Made by a program: the position numbers and the translations under genes. The notes beneath the pieces were generated by a model. It searched no databases and was not told the origin of the DNA. It saw only the letters and a list, made by a program, of their open reading frames with translations. From positions 124,001 to 188,000 of the forward strand of contig NZ_JADEXZ010000001.1 of the NCBI RefSeq assembly GCF_015206815.1: DNA of 64,000 bases, read 5' to 3'. Of this stretch, positions 34,450-43,104 are shown piece by piece. This DNA comes from Fortiea sp. LEGE XX443. Lineage in GTDB: Bacteria > Cyanobacteriota > Cyanobacteriia > Cyanobacteriales > Nostocaceae. Within the stretch, counting starts at the first letter, position 1, and each line of letters opens with the position of its first letter.

Positions 34450-36747
34450 TTAATGCAACTCAGAAGCCTCAATTAAGACACCATTAATAGTATTTTCCCA
34501 AGCGGGGACAGCTGCTTCTGGTGTACCTACAACCATTGTGGTTTCTTGGCATAAGTCGAAATCATAGGACTCATTGCGCCATTGCAAGCGAAACTTGAGG
34601 CGTGTCCAGCTAGGCGGTAGATTGGGACAAGCCACAGGGCCAAATTGTGTCATCCGCACACCACCAAATCCATAGACTACAGACTGCCAAACTCCTCCAG
34701 CACTGGCGGCGTGAATGCCTTCTGCTGCATTGCGTCGCACATCTTCTAAATCTACTAACGCCGCGCGTAAAAAGTGAGTGTAGGCTTCACTTGGTTGATT
34801 CAAGTCACAGGCTAAAATGGCGTGAATTGCTGGGCCTAGGGAAGAACCATAGGTGTGGTCGGTGCGTTGATTGTAATATTCCCAGTTACTAGCCAAGGTA
34901 TTATGGTCATAGCGCTGACGCAGCAAATACAGCAGCATTAACACATCCGGCTGCTTGAGAATCTGTTTTTGGCTAGTGGCTTCAATTCCTAACAGACCTT
35001 GTAGAGATTTGGTACGAGGTTCATAGTCAGCAAGATTAACATCTTCTAGCTGAAAAAAGCCTTCAAATTGCTCAATTAAACCTGTTGCTGTATTTTGATT
35101 AACAAATATGCGTTCTTGAATTTCTGCCCAGTGGTGCAGACGTTCTGTAGTTAAGTTTAGTTGTTGCACTAATTGGGCAGATTTTTCGGGATAGGCTTGC
35201 TTGAACCAGTCCCATAGCGCCAAAGCAGACTGTAAATGCCACTGTACCATGAGGTTAGTAAAGGCATTATTATCAACGCGATCGTGATTTTCATCAGGGC
35301 CGATGACATCTAAAATATCGTAGCTGTGGCGTTCTTCGTTCCACTGCACTCGACTTTCCCAGAAAACTGCTGTATCGAGAATAATTTCTGCGCCGTAGTC
35401 ACGCATCCATTCATCATCGTCGGTGGTTTGCCAATAGTGCAGAACTGCATAGGCGACATCAGCAGTAATATGTACTTCAATATCACCGCACCAAATACGA
35501 ATCAACTCGCCGTTAGCACCAGGAACCCAACGAGGAGTAACTTCATCCCCAGTTGTGGCGCTTTCCCACGCGAACATTGCACCTTGGTAGCCAGCTTCTT
35601 GGGCTTTACGTCTTGCGCCTGGTAAGGTGTGGTAGCGGTAGGTGAGTAGGTTACGGGCTACGGCTGGTTGAGTGAATGTGAGGAAAGGTAGGATAAAAAT
35701 TTCCGTATCCCAGAAGATGTGACCACGATAGGCAAAACCGGAGAGAGTTTTGGGTGGAATGCTTATTCGGTTATCGTTGTGGGGTGCGACAGCCAGGAGT
35801 TGAAAAAGATTATAGCGGACAGTTAACTGAGCTTGGCGATCGCCTTCAATAATAATGTCACTATCTTCCCAAATTTGCTCCCAGGCTGCAATGTGTGCTG
35901 CTAGTAGGGTAGTATATCTCGGTTCATCGGCTAGTCTGTATAAAGCTGAGGCGATCGGTAGGTTACACTCTCTGGAAGTAAATACCGTGACTATCTTTTC
36001 TACAGTCACCGTTTGTTGTGGGAAACATTCTAGAGTGGTTGTTAAAACTGGTGAATCAGAACCATTTTCTACAAAAATAGGTGCATTATCATCACCATCT
36101 ACAACCAACTTAGCAGCCATCCCCAAGCCAATGCCTGAGTGCAGAGTTTTGCTTTGCTGCCAAATAATTTGATCTAAGCCACCTTGGTGTAAAATTTGCC
36201 AATGGGGAACGCCTTCGGTTGTGGGTTCCGCATCAAATCCTGCTTCGACTGTAATTTCACCTTCAAAATCTATAGATGTGATTTGACAACGAATTGCTAA
36301 AACATGTTGATCTGCTAAACCTGCAAAACGCTCAAAATGTAAATCTAGGGTATGGCCTTTAGGACTGCGCCAACGCACATCACGACTAAGTAAACCCAAA
36401 CGCAAATCTAGCCGACGTTCATATTTGAGAATCTCTCCAGAGTCCATACTAAAGCGATCGCCTGCCACTGTCACCACCAAAGGCAACCAGTTAGGGCAGT
36501 TTACCAGTTCTGTATAAGCAATGTTTACATCATCATAAACACCATTAATGAGCGTTGCTGCGTTATCTTGCGGATATCCTTCCTCAAAGCTTCCTCGCGT
36601 TCCTAAATAGCCATTACTGGTGGTAAAAACTGTTTCTTTGTGGTGTAGCTGTTTTGGATGAAACTTTGTTTCAATAACATTCCAGTCGTTAGCGTCAAGC
36701 AGTTGCTGAGTGTATATTGAGTTGCCAAGAGATTTGTCGTCAAGCAT
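34450..36747 (-). CDS. glycoside hydrolase family 65 disaccharide phosphorylase
   Basis: The 765-residue protein has the GH65 order: N-terminal beta-sandwich (about 1-260), linker, (alpha/alpha)6 barrel with GHIFWDTEIFILPFL (about 342-356) and the phosphate-site region, and the catalytic acid in IGPDENHDRVDNNAFTN (Glu near 486). A short C-terminal sheet domain ends it. GH65 enzymes phosphorolyse maltose, trehalose, kojibiose or nigerose with inversion, yielding beta-glucose-1-phosphate. The exact sugar cannot be read. No beta-phosphoglucomutase, the usual partner, is fused or present in the window. It is cytoplasmic and monocistronic. Confidence 0.9.
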   Translation of the reverse strand: MLDDKSLGNSIYTQQLLDANDWNVIETKFHPKQLHHKETVFTTSNGYLGTRGSFEEGYPQDNAATLINGVYDDVNIAYTELVNCPNWLPLVVTVAGDRFSMDSGEILKYERRLDLRLGLLSRDVRWRSPKGHTLDLHFERFAGLADQHVLAIRCQITSIDFEGEITVEAGFDAEPTTEGVPHWQILHQGGLDQIIWQQSKTLHSGIGLGMAAKLVVDGDDNAPIFVENGSDSPVLTTTLECFPQQTVTVEKIVTVFTSRECNLPIASALYRLADEPRYTTLLAAHIAAWEQIWEDSDIIIEGDRQAQLTVRYNLFQLLAVAPHNDNRISIPPKTLSGFAYRGHIFWDTEIFILPFLTFTQPAVARNLLTYRYHTLPGARRKAQEAGYQGAMFAWESATTGDEVTPRWVPGANGELIRIWCGDIEVHITADVAYAVLHYWQTTDDDEWMRDYGAEIILDTAVFWESRVQWNEERHSYDILDVIGPDENHDRVDNNAFTNLMVQWHLQSALALWDWFKQAYPEKSAQLVQQLNLTTERLHHWAEIQERIFVNQNTATGLIEQFEGFFQLEDVNLADYEPRTKSLQGLLGIEATSQKQILKQPDVLMLLYLLRQRYDHNTLASNWEYYNQRTDHTYGSSLGPAIHAILACDLNQPSEAYTHFLRAALVDLEDVRRNAAEGIHAASAGGVWQSVVYGFGGVRMTQFGPVACPNLPPSWTRLKFRLQWRNESYDFDLCQETTMVVGTPEAAVPAWENTINGVLIEASELH

Positions 36748-37331
36748 GAGTAATTAAACCTACAATTCCGGTGGTAGTTGTCAATAGGATGAAATCCATT
36801 TCTAGAAGTTAAAATTACTTGGCTACTTACCTTCAATACCGATGCTTGAATTTAGTTTCACCAGCAAATCTTGACGTTCTTTTATAAAAACGTTTTTTAT
36901 TTCATCCCTCTCTAGCTAGATTTTATTAATAGCTCAGATTTCTACTAAAAGATTAAGAGACTATGCCAATTGATACATTTATTTATTTAAATTGTAAAAG
37001 AAAATTGTTTTGCAAAACTAATTTAATTAATAAGTATTCGTAAGTAATTAATTGCCTATTATCACATCCATAACAGTCTTGAATCATTTGTGAACAACAA
37101 GATTTTTCATTTTTCAAAGAAGTCAACAATCTGAGTATCTCGATTTTTATAAATTAAATAGGAGTGCAATATGAGTTTTTATCTGAAATCAAGGAAACGT
37201 TGAGTCAAACTTCAATGCTACGCACTGTATTATAGGTTAGTAAGCTCAAACGATTTGCTTCAAAGTAAATTTACTGATGTTTAGGGTATTGAATCATTAT
37301 TAATATATATTTAATATACCAGGGATTTAAA
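36748..37331. other. 584-bp divergent intergenic region
   Basis: AT-rich spacer between the divergent GH65 and dynamin-like genes. It includes an 11-codon frame with a good ribosome site at 37171. No RNA gene or repeat family is recognised. An aatatatatttaatatacc segment just upstream of the GTPase gene may contain its -10. Confidence 0.4.
37171..37203 (+). other. possible 10-residue leader peptide
   Basis: The frame MSFYLKSRKR is preceded by AGGAG at a 7-nt spacing, which is better than most ribosome sites in this window. It ends 128 bp before the dynamin-like gene. It may be a regulatory leader, the decayed start of a lost gene, or chance. Confidence 0.25.
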
Positions 37332-39791
37332 ATGGCAAATCTGCCTATTCAGTGTGCAAATTTAAAAGAGCAAGTTGAATTAATATTACAACTTTTACAG
37401 CAAGAACCTGCTTTACGTTCCCAAGATATCACATCTGTGCAAACTTCTTTAGGTAAGGCAATATCCCCGAAATTTGAAATTGTATTTGCAGGTGCATTTA
37501 GTGCAGGTAAATCTATGCTAATTAATGCACTCCTGGAGAGAGAATTACTTTACAGTGCAGAGGGACATGCTACAGGTACAGAATGCAAAATTGAGTATGC
37601 AGAGATGGATAAAGAAAAAGTTGTTTTAACATTTTTAAGTGAAGTAGAAATTCGTGAACAAGCGAGTTATTTATGTCAACAACTAGGATTTAAAACTGAC
37701 GCAAATATAAATCAAGTTGAAGTCAGTAATTTGCTACATCAAGGCTGTGAGGCGATTATTCAGCAGGAAGGTGGCGAAAGTAAATCTGAACGTGCAAAAC
37801 AAGCTAAAGCCTTAATTTTATTACTAGCAGGATATGAAGCAAACCGCGAACAGATTCATACAGTCAATAATGCCACATATTCAATGGAGAAATTTAACTT
37901 TTCCAATCTTAAGGAAGCTGCTGGATATGCACGCAGAGGAAGTAATAGTGCAGTTTTAAAACGGATTGAATATTATTGTAATCATCCACTTTTGGAAGAT
38001 GGCAACGTCATTATTGATACCCCAGGAATTGATGCACCAGTAGAGAAGGATGCACAATTAACTTACACCAAAATTCAACATTCTGATACATCAGCAGTCG
38101 TGTGTGTATTGAAACCTGCGTCTGCTGGTGATATGACAAAAGAAGAAACTACACTTTTGGAAACTATGCGGGGAAATGGGGGAATACGCGATCGCGTTTT
38201 TTATGTCTTCAACCGCATTGACGAAACTTGGTATAATACCCAACTAAGGCAGCGATTAGATGATTTAATTAGCAGCCAGTTTCGTGATAGCAGCAGAGTT
38301 TACAAAACCAGTGGTTTACTGGGATTTTACGGCAGTCAAATTAAACAGACTAGCATAAGTGATAGATTTGGTTTAGATTCTATTTTTGCTGAAAGTGTTA
38401 AAGGTTTAAATGGTCAAGAAGAAACACCACAGTTTGTTTACGCATTCAATAATTACTGTGTAACTTCTGGTAAGCTTTCCCATACTAATTTTCGGATTTC
38501 GCTCAATGGTTTTGAAACTCCAAATCAGAACTATCTGCGGATTTTAAATGAACAAGGAACGCCTTTAATTAATCAGCTAATTCTTGATAGTGGGATTGAG
38601 GAGTTTCGTACAGCAATTACTCGTTATCTTACTCAAGAAAAGCGTCCTATGCTTTTTCAAAATCTAGCTGATGACTTAGAAGATAGTTGTATTAAACTGC
38701 AAAAATATTATCAATCGACTTATCGAGATTTAGACAGTCAACCACGAGAAATTGAAGCAATGAAGTCGCAGGAATTACAGCGACTCAATCAGCAATTACA
38801 GCAAATTGGTAAAGATTTCAACCAACATATTACAGAAGAAATTAACCAAGTAATTAATCAGGCTGGTGATGCTTTTGAAACAGATTTTCGGCAATTGCAA
38901 TCACGCATGATTCGGCGTTTAGATGAATTGCTAGATACTTTTTCTGTAGCTGATGCTTATCGACGTGCTACTCTCAGTCATCTGCGTAATGCAACTGCAC
39001 CGTTAATTGCCATTTTAGTAGAGGCATTTTACTATTTATCTAATCAATTGGAAGATATTTTAGTAAATTCCTCTGAAGAAGTGGTTGCGAATTTATTCCA
39101 GCGGTTAATGGAGAAAATTCGGAAAACAGAATATTATCGTCAGTTATATCGCTTGTTGGGTAATGATGGCGGGATTGAACAAGAGTTAAAAGTTGTAGAA
39201 AAACAGGTATCATTAGCTTTAGTAAGTGCAGCACGGGTAGAATGCGATCGCTTCGTCCGAGAAAGTCCGAGATTTTATGATGAAGGCACTTTTTCTATCT
39301 ATCAATTTCGTCAAACTTTACAGCAAACTTCGCAAAGTTATGACTGTGAAAGTATGATAGAAGCTGAACCAGCAATCAGGCAGTTATTAAAGTTAGATTT
39401 TGAACCTAAAGTTTCCCATACAATTCGCAAATCTTTCCGTCAAACTATCAACCAAATTCTCTTAACTCAGTTGCAGCCAATGGCGGAACAACAAGCTGAT
39501 GACATTTTACAGCAGTATCCGCAAGCTCGTGTTTATTTAGAGCAGACTTTAGAAAAAGAGGCTGAAGAGAAGATTTTAAATAATCGATGCTTGCTGAGTG
39601 CTGTGGAACAAAAGATTGAGGACTATAACGCAGCAGTATCTGGAATTAATAGTTGTTTACACGCAATGCAATTATATGATTATTTTTTACCAGTGATTAA
39701 TTTTGGTGAATTAGATGTTGTTGATAAGATTGCTGCTAGTAATGGGGTGATTATTTCTGATGGTTTGTTGGATGGTGTAGCACAAATTTAG
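37332..39791 (+). CDS. bacterial dynamin-like GTPase
   Basis: The 819-residue protein has a large N-terminal GTPase domain. G1 is GAFSAGKSMLINALL (54-68), a candidate G2 Thr follows in HATGTECKIEY, G3 is IIDTPGID (about 227-234) and G4 is FNRID (about 292-296). The rest is long helical sequence (QELQRLNQQLQQIGKDF and similar), with a hydrophobic segment near 560-580 (APLIAILVEAFYYLSNQLE) that could be a membrane-inserting paddle. Family members remodel membranes or respond to membrane stress and phage. It is longer than the characterised Nostoc punctiforme BDLP1 (about 693 residues). Only one dynamin gene is present here, whereas many occur in pairs. Confidence 0.88.
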   Translation: MANLPIQCANLKEQVELILQLLQQEPALRSQDITSVQTSLGKAISPKFEIVFAGAFSAGKSMLINALLERELLYSAEGHATGTECKIEYAEMDKEKVVLTFLSEVEIREQASYLCQQLGFKTDANINQVEVSNLLHQGCEAIIQQEGGESKSERAKQAKALILLLAGYEANREQIHTVNNATYSMEKFNFSNLKEAAGYARRGSNSAVLKRIEYYCNHPLLEDGNVIIDTPGIDAPVEKDAQLTYTKIQHSDTSAVVCVLKPASAGDMTKEETTLLETMRGNGGIRDRVFYVFNRIDETWYNTQLRQRLDDLISSQFRDSSRVYKTSGLLGFYGSQIKQTSISDRFGLDSIFAESVKGLNGQEETPQFVYAFNNYCVTSGKLSHTNFRISLNGFETPNQNYLRILNEQGTPLINQLILDSGIEEFRTAITRYLTQEKRPMLFQNLADDLEDSCIKLQKYYQSTYRDLDSQPREIEAMKSQELQRLNQQLQQIGKDFNQHITEEINQVINQAGDAFETDFRQLQSRMIRRLDELLDTFSVADAYRRATLSHLRNATAPLIAILVEAFYYLSNQLEDILVNSSEEVVANLFQRLMEKIRKTEYYRQLYRLLGNDGGIEQELKVVEKQVSLALVSAARVECDRFVRESPRFYDEGTFSIYQFRQTLQQTSQSYDCESMIEAEPAIRQLLKLDFEPKVSHTIRKSFRQTINQILLTQLQPMAEQQADDILQQYPQARVYLEQTLEKEAEEKILNNRCLLSAVEQKIEDYNAAVSGINSCLHAMQLYDYFLPVINFGELDVVDKIAASNGVIISDGLLDGVAQI

Positions 39792-39815
39792 ACCTAAATC
39801 AGGAAGTAAACGACA

Positions 39816-39848
39816 AGATACCCGACTTTTTTGAGAGGTCGGGTATCT
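39816..39848. terminator. hairpin downstream of dynamin-like gene
   Basis: Perfect 11-bp arms agatacccgac and gtcgggtatct around ttttttgagag. It lies 25 bp after the stop and can act as a terminator, although the T-run is in the loop. It resembles the hairpins at 40843 and 46231. Confidence 0.65.
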
Positions 39849-39886
39849 GAATCCTGGGGAAGTGTAAGAAAACTTGAGAAATTAAT

Positions 39887-40273
39887 ATGGAAGATAACTT
39901 TAATATAGAAAATTGCAATCCCGATGATGCTTTATCAGTCAAAGATAAGGTGTTTAAAATTATTCAAATACAGGAAGGTATTAAAAAAGTATTTTGTGGT
40001 GACTTATCTTCTGTAATTTACAACTCATTAAATTTCTGTGGAATACAAATCGAGCCGGGTGGATATTTAGTAGGTAGTAAATATTACAAACAGTACCAAA
40101 GATGGTTTACTGAAGGCATAGACTGTGAAATACTGAAGCTTGGTGCAAAAGCTTGGCTACCAGGAAAATTAAGAATCAAAATAACTCTAGAATTCATTCC
40201 TGATCAACCAGAAATCGCAGAACTAGAATCGCCTCTTGATGATTTGCGCCGCCTAATTCAAGAGGAAAGTTAA
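39887..40273 (+). CDS. KGK-domain family protein
   Basis: The 128-residue protein fits the cyanobacterial KGK family: a short acidic N terminus, a conserved ending-to-beta segment (CNPDDALSVKDKVFKI), and a C-terminal half of LGAKAWLPGKLRIKITLEFIPD type, ending with SPLDDLRRL. The family is small, found mostly in cyanobacteria, and has no assigned function. Its TAA stop overlaps the ATG of the HNH nuclease gene (TAATG), so the two are translationally coupled. Confidence 0.75.
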   Translation: MEDNFNIENCNPDDALSVKDKVFKIIQIQEGIKKVFCGDLSSVIYNSLNFCGIQIEPGGYLVGSKYYKQYQRWFTEGIDCEILKLGAKAWLPGKLRIKITLEFIPDQPEIAELESPLDDLRRLIQEES

Positions 40274-40518
40274 TGAATAAAACCCCACGTATTCGCATTC
40301 CAGCAGAAGTTAAGCAATATGTATTTCAACGCGATAAATACCAATGTCAAAGCTGTGGTAAAACAGCTTTAGAAGCTGACCTTACTATCGATCATATCAT
40401 CCCCTTGGCACTGGGCGGTCAAAACGATATCAGCAATTTGCATACTCTTTGCTTGACGTGTAACCAAGAAAAATCAGACAAAACAGATCAACGTTTTTGG
40501 CGACATTTTCAAAGTTAG
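40273..40518 (+). CDS. HNH endonuclease
   Basis: The 81-residue protein is a minimal HNH nuclease. It has CQSC (CxxC, about 25-28), then LTIDHIIPLALGGQNDISNLHTLCLTCNQEK in order (quoted as DHIIPLALGG and NLHTLCLTCN), giving the His-Asn-His-like core with two zinc-binding CxxC knuckles. The start ATG overlaps the KGK stop. Such small HNH proteins are often standalone and of unknown specificity. Coupling to KGK suggests a functional pair, which is inference. Confidence 0.85.
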   Translation: MNKTPRIRIPAEVKQYVFQRDKYQCQSCGKTALEADLTIDHIIPLALGGQNDISNLHTLCLTCNQEKSDKTDQRFWRHFQS

Positions 40519-40553
40519 GCTAACCTAGGATAGGCTGTTAGTCTTTAATATCT

Positions 40554-40802
40554 ATGTCTCGAAACGTCAACAGCAATTCTCGCAGATTTGCCAAAATTGG
40601 AACCACGGTATTTTATTTCTTCGCGGCGATCGCCATTTTAGCCGCAGCCTTCCCTAAATTATATGAAATTAAAACGAAAGCCGGAATTGATATATCAAGC
40701 AGGTATCATGCTGGTACATTTTTAGAGAAACACACTCGTGGAATTTTTAGGTGTGAGTGGCTTTATCCATATCACTGCGATCGCCCGAAAGGAAAAAGTT
40801 AA
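40554..40802 (+). CDS. small hypothetical membrane protein
   Basis: The 82-residue product has a basic N terminus (SRNVNSNSRRFAKIG), one membrane span (about 17-35, TVFYFFAAIAILAAAFP) and a basic, cysteine-containing tail (GIFRCEWLYPYHC). No clear ribosome site is visible. The composition looks coding and the frame contains a HIP1 octamer. I do not recognise a family. It is 35 bp after the HNH gene and may be part of the same transcript, which ends at the hairpin at 40843. Confidence 0.45.
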   Translation: MSRNVNSNSRRFAKIGTTVFYFFAAIAILAAAFPKLYEIKTKAGIDISSRYHAGTFLEKHTRGIFRCEWLYPYHCDRPKGKS

Positions 40803-40842
40803 CAGCTAAACTATAGCAGTCCTCAAGCATTCGTGAGCAATA

Positions 40843-40875
40843 AAATCCCCGACTTCTTTAAGAAATCGGGGATTT
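40843..40875. terminator. hairpin between convergent genes
   Basis: Arms aaatccccga and tcggggattt around cttctttaagaaa, which itself can pair. It separates the KGK-HNH-small-protein group from the convergent sugar-transferase gene and belongs to the same hairpin family as those at 39816 and 46231. Confidence 0.7.
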
Positions 40876-40918
40876 GAAAAAATACAATTTACTGACAAAT
40901 GTAAAATTAATCTTGTTG

Positions 40919-41968
40919 CTAAACAGCGCCACTTTTTCTGTTAAACAAAATAGCTACAGTTTTAAAAATTAATTTTAAATCGTACAACAAACTCCAATTT
41001 TTTTGATATTGCAAATCTAAACGAATGACATCTTCAAAACTGCGGACTGTAGACCGACCGTTAACTTGCCATTCGCCAGTCATTCCAGGCTTAACATCTA
41101 AACGTTGCCACTCTGGTACTTCATAACGTTCAACTTCATCAGGTGTAGGTGGTCTAGTTCCTACTAAACTCATATCACCTTTTAAAACGTTCCAAAATTG
41201 TGGCAATTCATCTAAACTTGTGCGGCGTAAAAATCGCCCTACCTTGGTAATTCTGGGGTCGTTTGCGTTCTTGAAAAATGCACCATGTACTTGATTTTTA
41301 ACTAAAGCTTTTTTGGCTTCCGCATCTACACACATAGAGCGAAATTTCCAAATTTTAAACCGCTTCCCCATCCAGCCGCAGCGAGTTTGACTAAAGAAAA
41401 TGGAGCCAGGATCGTCAATTTTGATAGCAACCACAATCGGAATAAACAAAACTCCTGTAATCATCAAACCCACTAGTGAGCCAACTATATCTATAAAACG
41501 TTTCATCCAAGAAGCTACAGAGGGATGAGTGGTGGGTAGCTGCTCTAGTTTACGAGAACCACTTTTTGGCGCTTCTATGACGTTTTCCGCTTCTATAAGT
41601 GTTTGATCGCCACTAGATTCCATCGGAAAAATTTGATCTAATCCTGTGAGGTTTAGCACCGCCATTACTTGAGGGCTAACATCCCGTAGAATTAGAGTAA
41701 TTCCTTTTTCCTGGGCAGTTTTGTAATTACTGACCAGAGCGCCTAAACCACTACTATCCATAAAAATAGTTTGCTGAAAATCAATAATGATTTTCTTGGG
41801 ATGTGGGTTTGCTTGGGTTAAGTCTTGGCAGGTTTGCTTAAAGCTAACTGCTTCCAGTACGCTTAAGCGAGAAGATACCTGCACTATCGCCGTTTCATTT
41901 AGGGAAGTAACTAAGAGATTTACCTCTGTGGGTTGGCTAGTCATGAAGCTCTGCACTTTCGTTGCCAT
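40919..41968 (-). CDS. STAS domain fused to undecaprenyl-phosphate sugar transferase
   Basis: The 349-residue protein has two parts. Residues about 15-115 form a STAS/anti-sigma-factor-antagonist domain with the phosphorylatable Ser motif FMDSSGLGALV (S72 or S73). Residues 155-349 are a bacterial sugar transferase: one membrane helix (SLVGLMITGVLFIPIVVAIK), KFRSM, TRPPTPDEVERYE, KPGMTGEWQVNGRS and the C-terminal LDLQYQKNWSLLYDLKLIFKT. Such enzymes start exopolysaccharide repeat units by loading sugar-phosphate on the lipid carrier. The fusion suggests control by Ser phosphorylation, as with RsbV/SpoIIAA-type partners. It may start at the second Met (MTSQPTEVN). It is convergent with the KGK-HNH genes. 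Confidence 0.9.
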   Translation of the reverse strand: MATKVQSFMTSQPTEVNLLVTSLNETAIVQVSSRLSVLEAVSFKQTCQDLTQANPHPKKIIIDFQQTIFMDSSGLGALVSNYKTAQEKGITLILRDVSPQVMAVLNLTGLDQIFPMESSGDQTLIEAENVIEAPKSGSRKLEQLPTTHPSVASWMKRFIDIVGSLVGLMITGVLFIPIVVAIKIDDPGSIFFSQTRCGWMGKRFKIWKFRSMCVDAEAKKALVKNQVHGAFFKNANDPRITKVGRFLRRTSLDELPQFWNVLKGDMSLVGTRPPTPDEVERYEVPEWQRLDVKPGMTGEWQVNGRSTVRSFEDVIRLDLQYQKNWSLLYDLKLIFKTVAILFNRKSGAV

Positions 41969-42163
41969 GTAAATTTAATCTGCCAAACATTATTGTGTCC
42001 TAGAAAATTACTTAACCTCATATTGACTCGGTAGAAACAAAGACTGATTGTTAGTTATCTAAGGTGAGAACCGAGATTGCCAACGACGATTCACAATAGA
42101 ACAAGAACTAAAAAACGTACTTGCTTTTATATCGCCGCAGCGCGATCGCATTGCCACTATCCC

Positions 42164-42964
42164 ATGACTGCTAACATCACAGTTGAACCTACCGCACGCC
42201 TGATTGAGGTCTTTTCTGCTATTCAAGGGGAAGGATTGAATGTCGGGACACGTCAAATTTTTATTCGCTTTGCTTTGTGTGACTTGCGCTGTCACTTTTG
42301 CGATAGCTCCCACACATGGAATGCACCCAATACCTGTCAGATAGAACGATCACCTGGATTCCGAGATTTTGAAATTCACTCTAATCCCGTCCCCTTAACA
42401 ACATTACTCGAATGGATTGAGCGCCAAAATCTACCGTCTCTACACGATAGCATTAGCTTAACTGGAGGCGAACCACTTTTACATGCGCCTTTTTTGCATG
42501 AATTTTTGCCTCAAGTGCGATCGCTCACCAATCTACCCATATACTTAGAGACTGGCGGACATCGCCCAGAACAATTGGTTATGATTCTGCCTTACCTGGA
42601 CTCTGTTGGTATGGATTTGAAACTTCCCAGCGTCAGCGGCGAAGACTATTGGCAAGATCATGCAAAATTTCTCCAATTATGCCACAGCCACCCATCGTTA
42701 GATACTTTTGTCAAGATAATTATTTCGCAAAGTACAAATCCAGCAGAGTTAAAACAAGCTGCTTTGTTGATAGCAGATATCAGTCCAGATATCCCTGTAT
42801 TTCTGCAACCAGTTACACCTTTGGCTACCTCTGAAAAGTTCACCGCAACATCAATACTTGCCCCAAATCCTGATCAAGTGTTGATATGGCAAGCTTTAAT
42901 GAAAAAGTTTGTATCTTATGTCCGTGTTATACCTCAGACTCATAAGATGCTAAATCAACTATAA
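42164..42964 (+). CDS. queE: 7-carboxy-7-deazaguanine synthase
   Basis: I start at the ATG at 42164 (MTANITVEPT); the TTG at 42077 would add 29 residues of poor sequence. The 266-residue radical SAM enzyme shows the iron-sulfur motif CDLRCHFC (CxxxCxxC), preceded by FSAIQGEGLNVGTRQIFIRF (quoted in part: IQGEGLNVG), and SLTGGEPLLH for SAM binding. It ring-contracts carboxy-tetrahydropterin to CDG in queuosine or 7-deazaguanine synthesis. No other que gene is adjacent. It is divergent from the STAS-sugar-transferase gene. Confidence 0.93.
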   Translation: MTANITVEPTARLIEVFSAIQGEGLNVGTRQIFIRFALCDLRCHFCDSSHTWNAPNTCQIERSPGFRDFEIHSNPVPLTTLLEWIERQNLPSLHDSISLTGGEPLLHAPFLHEFLPQVRSLTNLPIYLETGGHRPEQLVMILPYLDSVGMDLKLPSVSGEDYWQDHAKFLQLCHSHPSLDTFVKIIISQSTNPAELKQAALLIADISPDIPVFLQPVTPLATSEKFTATSILAPNPDQVLIWQALMKKFVSYVRVIPQTHKMLNQL

Positions 42965-43104
42965 AAGTTTGATGAAGTCGTGTTCAAGTAAAAACCGCAC
43001 TCTATTAAGCAAATATGTGGCATTATTTACCTTAATCATTGATTAACTCTTTTTTAATCTGGAAGTCCAAAGCTGAGAAAACTGTGCCTTTTTGGGAAAT
43101 GTAC

